Assembly (NCBI GenBank): GCA_028708055.1
Contig: JAQVZT010000128.1
Span: 1 to 7,358 of the forward strand
Direction: 5' to 3'
Length of the DNA stretch: 7,358 nucleotides
Source of the DNA: Methanothrix sp.
Lineage (GTDB): Archaea; Halobacteriota; Methanosarcinia; Methanotrichales; Methanotrichaceae
Of this stretch, positions 1-6,400 are shown in pieces. Numbering within the stretch: the first letter of the stretch is position 1; every line of letters starts with the position of its first letter. Position numbers and translations under genes: made by a program. The notes beneath the pieces are model-generated. The model did not search any database, was not told the DNA's origin, and was given only the letters and a program-made list of their open reading frames with translations.

Positions 1-322
1 TCTTTAAAATCGCTGCGGACCTTTTCTTGCAGATGTAGCAGCGATTAGCCGGATTGCTGCAAAACTGCCCTTCTTTCAGGATCGGAAACTCTGCCACTCG
101 ATAATTCAGCCCCAACGATCCCGCCAGCTCTCTTGCATGCTCCAGCTCGCTTCTGGACATGGTCTGGCTGTCTAAGATCACAGCCAGGGCATCCTTGCCC
201 AGAGCATCATGCGCCACTGCCGCTAGAAGGCTGCTGTCCACGCCGCCTGAATAAGCCACTAAAATGCGTTCTTTTTCTCTAATGCAGGTCTTCAGGTCTT
301 CGAGCTTATCGGGCCGACTCAT
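1..322 (-). CDS. larE: LarE, ATP-dependent sacrificial sulfur transferase (5' part, cut by window edge)
   Basis: The first 107 residues of a PP-loop ATP pyrophosphatase are visible; the family is usually about 270 residues, so the C-terminal half lies outside. The P-loop SGGVDSS is at residues 25-31, where ATP is bound and the substrate carboxylate is adenylated. A cysteine cluster, FCSNPANRCYICK (87-99; Cys88, Cys95, Cys98), matches the conserved NPxxRCYxCK signature of LarE/COG1606. In that family cysteine sulfur, or a [4Fe-4S]-bound sulfide in methanogen-type enzymes, is transferred to the pyridinium dithiocarboxylate precursor of the nickel-pincer cofactor. Which chemistry applies here cannot be decided from the visible part. 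The ATG at 322 lies one base after the TGA of the upstream HTH gene, so the two are probably co-transcribed and translationally coupled. Whether LarB, LarC or LarA follow is unknown. Confidence 0.9.
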   Translation of the reverse strand, partial: MSRPDKLEDLKTCIREKERILVAYSGGVDSSLLAAVAHDALGKDALAVILDSQTMSRSELEHARELAGSLGLNYRVAEFPILKEGQFCSNPANRCYICKKRSAAILK

Positions 323-323
323 T

Positions 324-662
324 TCAAATTCCCTTGCATTTGGTGGAAATGCAGGCCGATTCATCATCCTGAAGCATTCGACAGATCTGACAGATCCTTG
401 GCACAAGGGCATTGCCTTCCACACTTCCCGCGATCAGATCTTCGGCCAGCACTGCAATGGACTGGCGGATGTCTTCCCTGAATTCTATATTGTAGCCTCT
501 CTTCTTGGAGACATACTGGGACACAGCCGGAGGCGTGATGCCCAGCATCCTGGAGATCTCCTTCTGGGTTATCCCTCTATGGACCAGCTCTTCAGCAATT
601 GCCGCCCTGATGCTTGGCAATACGTCCCATACGATCTGCTCGCATGGGGATTTCAATTGCAT
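324..662 (-). CDS. Small archaeal HTH transcriptional regulator with conserved cysteines
   Basis: The protein has 112 residues. It resembles the short archaeal regulators grouped in COG2522, which share the HTH of ThiR but lack the ThiN domain. A helix-turn-helix runs from about residue 29 to 55, with GITQKEISRMLGITPPAVSQ at 30-49 as its core. Five cysteines are placed at the two ends: Cys7 in SPCEQIVW and Cys91, Cys94, Cys104 and Cys109 (spacing C-x2-C-x9-C-x4-C). That arrangement suggests a metal or Fe-S site that could serve as a sensor, which is inference. The gene is first in a two-gene unit with larE (one base apart), so it may control sulfur or cofactor assembly genes and itself. ATG 662 is preceded by a GAGGG at a short spacing; upstream ATGs are out of frame or reach a stop at once. 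Confidence is high for the HTH and low for the ligand. Confidence 0.9.
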   Translation of the reverse strand: MQLKSPCEQIVWDVLPSIRAAIAEELVHRGITQKEISRMLGITPPAVSQYVSKKRGYNIEFREDIRQSIAVLAEDLIAGSVEGNALVPRICQICRMLQDDESACISTKCKGI

Positions 663-936
663 AGGACCCTCGAATCAGCCATCATTCATCCTCACATCAC
701 AATCGTTAATTGGATACTATGTGCATATAAATCTTGCCGCGATCATATGAATTTAATCCTCGCGTTTCTCTTGACCGGACAGACCTCTACGGCGCGACCT
801 TCAAAGAAAACGCCAGCGTATGCCCTTGGATGCAGTCACACCTCCGATTGGAGTCTCGATCATATCCATCCTGAAATCAGATGCCCTGCGGCCACCATGA
901 TACAACTTCTAAAAGATTATACACCTATGCGGCAAG
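663..936. other. Divergent intergenic region with a GC-rich core
   Basis: This gap lies between the leftward HTH gene and the rightward protease gene. It holds the two promoters listed separately, near its ends. The core at about 780-900 is richer in G+C than its flanks. On the minus strand it contains a short open stretch beginning MDMIETPIGGVTASKG (ATG near 865) that stops after 22 codons. A neighbouring frame then reads GRAVEVCPVKRN and on to a stop near 745. This could be a frameshifted gene scrap, but neither piece was recognised, so no gene is called. The inverted repeats at the two ends also allow the reading that the segment is a small MITE-like insertion. Confidence 0.4.
724..732 (-). 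promoter_or_regulatory. TATA box of the HTH-larE unit
   Basis: On the minus strand the bases read ATTTATATG, preceded directly by GCGGCAAG at the BRE position. The predicted transcription start, about 25 bases downstream, falls near 700-705 and leaves a leader of about 40 nt before ATG 662. The same upstream block precedes the divergent promoter. Confidence 0.6.
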
Positions 937-945
937 TATTTAAAT
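937..945 (+). promoter_or_regulatory. TATA box of the presenilin-like protease gene
   Basis: TATTTAAAT is preceded by GCGGCAAG (929-936) at the BRE position. The transcription start is expected near 966-970, about 75-80 nt before ATG 1046. An in-frame ATG at 944 lies inside this TATA box and upstream of the predicted start, so it cannot be the initiation codon. Confidence 0.6.
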
Positions 946-1045
946 GTGCATTATTAATTTACAAAAGAATAGGTTAATCCATACACGGTTCATTGGGATA
1001 AGCAATTGTCCAAGACATGCAAGCAATAGCACCGGCCGTATTGGT

Positions 1046-1972
1046 ATGATCGAGAATAGAAATATCCGTAAACCGGTTTTAATCATGCTGGCGATACTGA
1101 TAGCTGTGCAGATATTGGCCATTGCTATAACGCCGCCGATCAATGAGGTCTTTGAAAATGGAAATGCCTCCCGGCCTCTGGGAAATAACTCCTCCCCAGG
1201 CATTAGCTTTGACATTTTAATCTTTCTGTTTGTCATTCTGGTCTACACAGTGATTATGATTCAGGCAGTCAGGTTAAAAAATGCCAGGCTGCTAAACGGC
1301 CTCATTTTGCTGTCGATGGGAATTTGCATCTGTTATGTGCTGATCATAAATTTGATGGAAATGGCAGGTGCGGATATGGCGCCGCTGATCGCTCTTATCG
1401 CAACAGTTGCGATACTATTGCTGATGAAGACATATCCCAAATGGTATATCATAGACCTGATTTGCATACTGGTTTGCGCAGGAATCGGCACCATATATGG
1501 CATATCCATGAACATACCCACAGCGATTTTTTTTCTTATAGTCATGGCCGTCTATGATATCATCTCCGTCTACAAAACAAGGCATATGGAATTATTGGCG
1601 CAGGCAATGGTCAGTATCAAGGCGCCATTGATTTTTGTCCTGCCAGGACTCAGCAATCGCAGCGCTGGGAAAAATAATAATTCGGCCCAATCAGGCGAAG
1701 GCAAGATGAACTATCCGTTATTTTTAGGGCTGGGTGATGCGATAATTCCCACAATGCTTGTGGTATCCGCCTATAATCCAACTTCGCTCTATTATATGGG
1801 ACCCATTCCCGCTCTGGGGGCGATGATCGGAACTTATGTTGGATTTATTATTCTTATGACCGCATTGTCTGATCGGATGCATGCAGGTCTTCCTTTTCTA
1901 AACGGCGGTGCCATTATCGGGTACTTGTTAGCGTATATCATTTCAGGAAGCGGTTTTTCCTTGCTTAGGTAA
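1046..1972 (+). CDS. Presenilin/signal-peptide-peptidase-like intramembrane aspartyl protease (family A22)
   Basis: The protein is 308 residues long and almost entirely hydrophobic. Nine membrane segments are visible at roughly 10-29, 53-75, 83-105, 109-127, 134-152, 156-176, 223-242, 254-274 and 281-301. The two catalytic aspartates of GXGD proteases are present in the expected helices: YD at 170-171 in TM6 and GLGD at 228-231 in TM7. A Pro-Ala-Leu is at 255-257, and the last helix begins GLPFLNGG (281-288). By topology this last stretch is the counterpart of the PAL region of presenilin. The polar TM6-TM7 loop (about 201-220) is where such enzymes are flexible. The family cleaves transmembrane helices of single-pass proteins within the membrane; the substrate here is unknown. 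Start 1046 was chosen because 944 lies in the TATA box and the hydrophobic N-terminus follows at once. No clear Shine-Dalgarno is seen. The stop is 4 bases from the stop of the convergent gene. Confidence 0.92.
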   Translation: MIENRNIRKPVLIMLAILIAVQILAIAITPPINEVFENGNASRPLGNNSSPGISFDILIFLFVILVYTVIMIQAVRLKNARLLNGLILLSMGICICYVLIINLMEMAGADMAPLIALIATVAILLLMKTYPKWYIIDLICILVCAGIGTIYGISMNIPTAIFFLIVMAVYDIISVYKTRHMELLAQAMVSIKAPLIFVLPGLSNRSAGKNNNSAQSGEGKMNYPLFLGLGDAIIPTMLVVSAYNPTSLYYMGPIPALGAMIGTYVGFIILMTALSDRMHAGLPFLNGGAIIGYLLAYIISGSGFSLLR

Positions 1973-1976
1973 TATA

Positions 1977-3011
1977 TTATTTTTTGTAATCAAGCAAGTA
2001 CTTCCTTAATTTCCGCCAGCTTTGCACCTCATCATCACCTGCGATCAGGTGCTTTTCGGTTATTGTCATTTGCATCTTGCTTGCCAGATCAAACCTGTAT
2101 AAATCAAATACAGCCTTTACATACCTGCCATAATTTTTAATTGAATAAATTGATGCAGAGTAAAATATATATGATAGAAGAAGAGAGGCGACAAAGCATA
2201 TTATCGCTCCAATAAAAAAGAGCCTCTCGTTATCTATTTCGTAGCAATGAAAGAGCGCTGCCGATCCTGCAAACGCCGCACTACCAACAAACGCATAGCA
2301 TAATGAGATGAATGAGAGATAAACAAGGAAATCCGCTTTTGCGCCCCTTAGGTCCAGTTCTTCTTTGATCTCGGATGGTAGAATTAGCGAAAGATGTTGC
2401 CAGAATACCATCATATGCATGCCATACTGAGTCTCCGAATATTGTTCATATTCGGCGATGATATTTCCGAATCTAGTGGCCGCCTCAGGATATCTCTTGC
2501 AGTAGCTGCCTCCGGAAGGATTATAGGGAAATTCCCTTGCTTTCGCGGATAGTTCCGACTCTCTTTCTAAAAGCTCTCTTATCGCCTCATCATCGCAAGA
2601 GCTTTCACCCAACTGGTGAATTTCTTTTTTGCGCATCTTTATTTCGTGCAGACCGCGATCTATCTCATCAAAATCGTCAAGGACCTTTTTAAATCGCCAG
2701 TTCCTGATAAAATCCGGCCAGAAGCGCAGTTCCCCAAAGAACTGATAGATTTGGACGTCAAGCTCGCTGAGCATCATGCCCAGGAGAATTCCAAGAATTG
2801 CTAATGACACGATTGTTGTCTCTTCAAAAAGAGGTTGTATCACGTTTAGGAATAATGTGATAAGCTCTGAAGCATCTGGCGATGCTTTTTCTACGCAATT
2901 GGATAGAATACTAAATGTGATATAAAATAGTAACGATGCAATAAATCCTGGAATAAATGTCCTTATGAGAAATGAGGGTCCCAGGTTGGTCGGAATATCC
3001 GCGATTCCCAT
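1977..3011 (-). CDS. Four-segment membrane protein of unknown function, partner gene of the WD40 protein
   Basis: The product has 344 residues. Membrane segments are predicted at about 16-37, 65-83, 228-255 and 264-287. Between TM2 and TM3 is a large charged region, part of it (about 112-160) likely helical or coiled-coil. Within it lies TRFGNIIAEYEQYSETQYG (179-197) followed by VFWQHL (202-207). I recall this pattern (T-x-x-G-N-...-E-x-Y-...-Y-G-...-W) from uncharacterised membrane proteins of several bacteria and archaea, with moderate certainty; their function is not known. The C-terminus is a basic amphipathic tail. ATG 3011 is preceded by GAAAGGTG with a 7-base gap. That ribosome site begins on the last base of the TAG of the upstream WD40 gene, and the genes are 14 bases apart, which indicates one operon with coupled translation. 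No transporter or enzyme motif was found. Confidence 0.85.
   Translation of the reverse strand: MGIADIPTNLGPSFLIRTFIPGFIASLLFYITFSILSNCVEKASPDASELITLFLNVIQPLFEETTIVSLAILGILLGMMLSELDVQIYQFFGELRFWPDFIRNWRFKKVLDDFDEIDRGLHEIKMRKKEIHQLGESSCDDEAIRELLERESELSAKAREFPYNPSGGSYCKRYPEAATRFGNIIAEYEQYSETQYGMHMMVFWQHLSLILPSEIKEELDLRGAKADFLVYLSFISLCYAFVGSAAFAGSAALFHCYEIDNERLFFIGAIICFVASLLLSYIFYSASIYSIKNYGRYVKAVFDLYRFDLASKMQMTITEKHLIAGDDEVQSWRKLRKYLLDYKK
1980..1985 (+). terminator. Oligo-T terminator after the protease gene
   Basis: Six T residues begin 8 bases after the TAA of the protease gene, inside the extreme 3' end of the convergent gene. Archaeal RNA polymerase terminates at such T-tracts. No comparable tract follows the opposing gene. 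Confidence 0.4.
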
Positions 3012-3018
3012 TTCTATG

Positions 3019-3026
3019 CACCTTTC
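3019..3026 (-). promoter_or_regulatory. Ribosome binding site linking the operon genes
   Basis: GAAAGGTG on the minus strand contains AGGTG, complementary to the 3' end of 16S rRNA. It overlaps the final base of the WD40 gene stop codon and precedes ATG 3011 by 7 bases, which supports that start and coupled translation. Confidence 0.65.
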
Positions 3027-5947
3027 TATCTGCCTGGTCGCTTGTTTTCTATATCATCAAAATCGTCATCATCCATCGGCGGCTCTCTTCCTCTATATGC
3101 AGTTGCGATTATGATGATGAACCCGCCTGCGATCAGGCCCATCAATTGCAGAAGAAGCTTGAAGTACCCAGAATCCGGATTATCCTCAGCCTTCCCAGTC
3201 GGTATCGAAGCTGCGCATTCAGCAGTCTTGTTCTCAGCAGCTACAGATGCAGTAGGCTCATTGATTTCGATTTCCTTGGGCTCGTCGGCGATCTTAATCT
3301 TATACCGATCATCATTGTCGATTTCAGAGTGCTTAGATGGAATTGAAATTTTTTTGTTTTTGTCACTGTCTGCAGTTTCCCCATTAGGGGTATCTTTGGA
3401 ATCAACTGCGGCATCTTTGGAATTGGTATTCTGATTTTGGGGCCAGGGAGCCAAAGGCTGCCCCTCAAATGGCCCTCCGGGATACTTCGAACCCATAACG
3501 CACGGCAGCCAGATATTATCATCTCTGCTGGAATTAATCTGGACGATTTGACTATTCAATAAAGGAGAGATTAAAGCAAATTCAGTGCGATTTTTCTCAG
3601 TGGAATTAAGCTTTCCAAGATATGCCTCGGCATACCAATTCAGACGGTATGATGAGAAATTCCCGGTGATATTTTCAACCGCGCTTTTGCCATCTTCTGC
3701 CGTTTCTTTATTAGTAGTGGGGGCACCTATGGGATTATTTGTGTCAACTTGGGAATTATTTGAGTTATCGAATTCATTCAATGGAACGCTCGTACTGTTA
3801 TTCTGAATTGGGGACCAGTCATTTTGAGACAAAGGCTGCTTATTTTCTTCGATGCTCGACGCATTGGTTGATTCATAGGATTCATTATTTTTACTAGCAT
3901 AAACCGGCATTTGCCTTTGCGAGGGAGCAAATGGCCCTCCTGGATATTGCGATGCGACATCGAGGTTCAGCCAGATCTCATCTGTGCTGAGGTTAATATG
4001 ACTGTATACATCGCTTGCGTTATATCTCTGCCTGATCCGGTCCACAGCCATTTCAATATAATTACTCCCCGAGGAATTGAGCTTTCCAAGATCAGCTTCG
4101 GCATACAGATGCAGGTTGTCCGAAGAGAGATTTCCGGAAATATTTTCAACATCGCCTGATGCCCCATATTCTGCAATGATTCTGGCATCGATTCCCAGTT
4201 TTTCGCAAAAAGCACTGAGAAGGATGGCAGGATTCTCAGAATTTGCGTCAACTATTGTCATATAATTATTTATTCCATTCTGGTTCGAATGCATTTGCGC
4301 ACTACTTAATGTCGAGTTATTATTTAAATTAATCATTTCCTTATTCGTCTCGTTGTTTGTGTTATTCACCCTTTCAATAAGCTGTGATATATCCCAAATG
4401 AGCAAAGAGTTGTCGCATAAGATGGCCAGCTCTGTCCCGTTTGGGCTGAATGCAATAGATTTCAGAGTGCGGCTGGTGTTAAGTGTGCAGATCTGGTAAT
4501 ATAGGCCATCGGAAAGCAGCCTCACTAGACCATCGTTAGCTGATGCAGCCACCATTCCCTCCCGGCTGAAAACAACATTGCTAATCGGGTGTTTTTCAGA
4601 TCCAATTACGCCCATCGCATCACCGGTAGAAGCCTGCCAGTAGGTGAGGTTGCCACTGCTGATCGTGGCAACCACCCACCCCAGTCCTCCGAAAGGCTTG
4701 GGGTCAAAGGCGATGGCTTGAACCGGGCCACTATGGTTCAGCCTGAATAATAGTGTTCCGTTTTCCGCATCCCAAATTCTTGCCGTGCGATCTGCGCTTG
4801 CCGTTGCCAGCATCTTGCCGTCCGGGCTATAAGCCAGTCCCAATACCGGCCCGCCATGGATAAGATTGAATAGCTGCCTTCCGTCTTTTGCGCTCCAAAT
4901 TTTGGTAGTATTATCATAGCTGCTTGTGGCCAGAGTCAGGCCGTTGGGATTGAAGGCCATGTCGGTGATTGCATCACTATGGCCTTCCATTCTGATTTTA
5001 GCGGATCGGTATGCGTTTAGATTTCCGCCGATTACGGTGTCGTCGACCGTGTTCCATAGCATTGGAATCCAGGTATCTCGGACAAGGTTTCCGGTGGAGG
5101 CCAGGATCTTTCCGTCGGGGCTAAAGGCAAGCAACTCAACTGAACCATTCTGGCTGACGTTTTTGAGTTCTTTTCCAGTCCGGCAATCCGAGATCCTTAT
5201 CATCGAGCCATCAGTGCCGGATGCGATCACCTTGCCATCCGGGCGGAAGGCCATTTTCCCGTAAGAGCTGCAATTGGCCAGCTCGAATAGCACTTTACTG
5301 GTCTGCATATCCAGCAAACGTATGGTATTATCAGGACCTGATAACGCTGTGCTGGAGAAGGCAATTGTTTGGTTATCCGGGCTGAATGCCACGTCCATTA
5401 AATTCTCACTGTCATTTGCATACAGCATTTGATAGTCTGCACTATCCACCAGTTTTTTTAGATAGTCGAATAGCGAATAGATCAGCAATATTTTTTCCTC
5501 AGAGGAATAATTAGCAGAAGGGTAATGGCTCAACCTGGTGCCGTTGCTGAAGATCATATCCAGATTGCGGTTAAGAAGAACATTAGCTGCCAGATAGTTG
5601 TGCAAGAACGCAGCGGTAATATTGGCTGATGATTCTGCGTCCGAAAAATTCCCCTGAAGGGCCATATTAGTTCCAAGAATTTCCGACTCATTGTAGTTTG
5701 ACACCGAATTATTATCCAATCTGTGATCGCCCCAGTTCGAAAAGACGTAGGCAATGCTATCCTGGGTTGTGTTGGCCATTGGGACAAAGATAGCCTGATT
5801 GTTCTGTAGTGCCTCTTGTTTTGAGAGGATATTTGTTGGTATTGACTTATCTTCCAGCGAATACCCCAAGTCGAATACCAGGCAGATCAGGGTCGCGGCC
5901 AGAACAAACGAGACTGTGTGTCGAACTTCTATGACATTCTTGTCCAT
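3026..5947 (-). CDS. Membrane-anchored surface protein with eight WD40 repeats and a duplicated C-terminal module
   Basis: The product has 973 residues from ATG 5947. An N-terminal signal or signal-anchor helix (11-29) is followed by an unassigned region (30-180). Eight WD40-like repeats span about 183-522, with xxAFSPDGxxLA cores at 185, 232, 273, 330, 371, 412, 459 and 499. Repeats 4, 5 and 8 end in the typical IWS/IWD; repeat 6 is irregular. An Asn-rich linker (523-570) leads to two copies of one module (600-673 and 757-827). A charged stalk and a C-terminal membrane helix (928-950) follow, then a short acidic tail (959-965 nearly all Asp). More than 30 N-x-S/T sequons indicate a heavily N-glycosylated exterior domain. 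The WD40 propeller probably serves as a binding platform at the cell surface; the partner is unknown, perhaps the membrane protein encoded 14 bases downstream. ATG 5947 has AGAAGG 9 bases upstream and begins just before the hydrophobic helix; a TTG at 5983 would only add a charged extension. Confidence 0.93.
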   Translation of the reverse strand: MDKNVIEVRHTVSFVLAATLICLVFDLGYSLEDKSIPTNILSKQEALQNNQAIFVPMANTTQDSIAYVFSNWGDHRLDNNSVSNYNESEILGTNMALQGNFSDAESSANITAAFLHNYLAANVLLNRNLDMIFSNGTRLSHYPSANYSSEEKILLIYSLFDYLKKLVDSADYQMLYANDSENLMDVAFSPDNQTIAFSSTALSGPDNTIRLLDMQTSKVLFELANCSSYGKMAFRPDGKVIASGTDGSMIRISDCRTGKELKNVSQNGSVELLAFSPDGKILASTGNLVRDTWIPMLWNTVDDTVIGGNLNAYRSAKIRMEGHSDAITDMAFNPNGLTLATSSYDNTTKIWSAKDGRQLFNLIHGGPVLGLAYSPDGKMLATASADRTARIWDAENGTLLFRLNHSGPVQAIAFDPKPFGGLGWVVATISSGNLTYWQASTGDAMGVIGSEKHPISNVVFSREGMVAASANDGLVRLLSDGLYYQICTLNTSRTLKSIAFSPNGTELAILCDNSLLIWDISQLIERVNNTNNETNKEMINLNNNSTLSSAQMHSNQNGINNYMTIVDANSENPAILLSAFCEKLGIDARIIAEYGASGDVENISGNLSSDNLHLYAEADLGKLNSSGSNYIEMAVDRIRQRYNASDVYSHINLSTDEIWLNLDVASQYPGGPFAPSQRQMPVYASKNNESYESTNASSIEENKQPLSQNDWSPIQNNSTSVPLNEFDNSNNSQVDTNNPIGAPTTNKETAEDGKSAVENITGNFSSYRLNWYAEAYLGKLNSTEKNRTEFALISPLLNSQIVQINSSRDDNIWLPCVMGSKYPGGPFEGQPLAPWPQNQNTNSKDAAVDSKDTPNGETADSDKNKKISIPSKHSEIDNDDRYKIKIADEPKEIEINEPTASVAAENKTAECAASIPTGKAEDNPDSGYFKLLLQLMGLIAGGFIIIIATAYRGREPPMDDDDFDDIENKRPGR
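3467..3679 (-). repeat. Second copy of the WD40 protein's tandem module (residues 757-827)
   Basis: This copy runs from VENITGNFSS to KYPGGPF. Against the first copy about 36 of 74 aligned positions are identical. Shared blocks include YAEA, LGKLNS, I-N-x-S-x-D-x-I-W-L and YPGGPF. Short runs such as GGAGGGCCATTT are also identical at DNA level. Confidence 0.8.
3929..4150 (-). repeat. First copy of the WD40 protein's tandem module (residues 600-673)
   Basis: This copy runs from VENISGNLSS to QYPGGPF. It is separated from the second copy by an Asn/Ser-rich linker of about 83 residues. The fold is unknown; alternating hydrophobic residues and two aromatic-ended blocks suggest a small beta-rich domain, which is inference. 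Confidence 0.8.
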
Positions 5948-5956
5948 TATCGGTGG

Positions 5957-5962
5957 CCTTCT
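5957..5962 (-). promoter_or_regulatory. Ribosome binding site deciding the WD40 gene start
   Basis: AGAAGG on the minus strand lies 9 bases upstream of ATG 5947 and favours that start over the in-frame TTG at 5983. Confidence 0.45.
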
Positions 5963-6108
5963 CTTGGTTTTTTTATAATCCAATCACAAATATCAATTAA
6001 CATCCATCATAAAATTGATTCTATGTAGAAGACGAATAGCATACTCCCAGCGGCTTTTGCTAATGGTAGCGGCCTGTCTCTTCATGCATATGGCATTATT
6101 TTTTCATG

Positions 6109-6116
6109 ATATATAG
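6109..6116 (-). promoter_or_regulatory. Probable TATA box of the WD40 operon
   Basis: CTATATAT on the minus strand is preceded by a purine-rich GTGAAAAAA, a good BRE plus TATA arrangement. It would give a leader of about 135-140 nt before ATG 5947. A second candidate, ATTATAAA at 5972-5979, is close enough to make a nearly leaderless transcript, but that would leave the AGAAGG ribosome site upstream of the start. The 9-10 bp inverted repeats at 6084-6093 and 6149-6158 flank the first candidate. Confidence 0.45.
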
Positions 6117-6226
6117 TTTTTTCACAGATCACCTAATTTTCAATATTTGCATATGCATCGTGCCTGTGAAGGGCTTTGATGTCAGAGGCATGGATCGCTT
6201 ATATCTTTTGCGATTAAAGCACTTGT

Positions 6227-6400
6227 GCCGAAAAATCCTTCAATTATGAAATGAATAAATCATATAATATTAATATATTGATATTGATAGCATGCATCAT
6301 GCGCGACTTTGGGGCTGCCGGGACATTCTCACAGCGCCCTTCGGCTACTTGCATGACCGACCGGCATAACTGATAAAGATAATTTTTATCCGGTTGGAGC
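6227..6400 (+). pseudogene. Degenerate copy of the promoter and 5' part of the gene at 7158
   Basis: The stretch aligns with 7111-7300. The upstream block GCCGAAAA..CCTT and a following ATGAAAT match, then about 25 bases including the start codon region are missing. From 6303 the coding part aligns with 7213 onward at about 45 of 59 columns by eye; the best run is CATTCTC..CAGCGC and then CGGCTACT. One-base indels, an in-frame TAA at about 6368 and an insertion of about 12 bases show it is not translated. Similarity fades after about 6400. It lies about 884 bases upstream of the intact copy in the same orientation. Confidence 0.7.

Larger units (their letters stand above)
720..950. repeat. 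Inverted repeat pair spanning both divergent promoters
   Basis: The left arm, 720-740, and the reverse complement of the right arm, 929-950, agree at about 18 of 22 aligned columns with one gap. The identical core is CTTGCCGC (GCGGCAAG on the other strand), and both arms extend through the TATA boxes. This could be a shared regulatory site for the two divergent transcripts, or the terminal inverted repeats of a small non-autonomous element of about 230 bp. No clear target-site duplication was seen. Confidence 0.55.

Noticed and set aside
264..977. Long plus-strand reading frame of 237 codons
   Set aside because: It is antisense to larE and the HTH gene, whose products are clearly recognisable, and its product has low-complexity, non-protein-like composition.
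944..1045. Upstream in-frame ATG extending the protease by 34 residues
   Set aside because: The ATG lies in the predicted TATA box, upstream of the expected transcription start, and the extension has no family-like character.
940..1545. Minus-strand hydrophobic open frames opposite the protease gene
   Set aside because: They mirror the hydrophobic codons of the real membrane protein and show no motifs of their own.
2972..5264. Several plus-strand and out-of-frame minus-strand frames of 60-130 codons within the WD40 operon
   Set aside because: All overlap the WD40 gene, which has clear repeats and a continuous frame; they are shadows.
5948..5983. TTG start adding 12 residues to the WD40 protein
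   Set aside because: The ATG at 5947 has a ribosome site and directly precedes the signal helix. The TTG extension is short and basic and falls over a possible TATA box.
1977..5983. Shared DYKK sequence at the end of the 344-residue protein and in the TTG-extended start of the WD40 protein
   Set aside because: Four residues in lysine-rich ends agree by chance, and one of the two lies outside the chosen reading frame start.
5984..6226. Possible small gene starting at ATG near 6179
   Set aside because: The frame ends after about a dozen codons and has no promoter or similarity.
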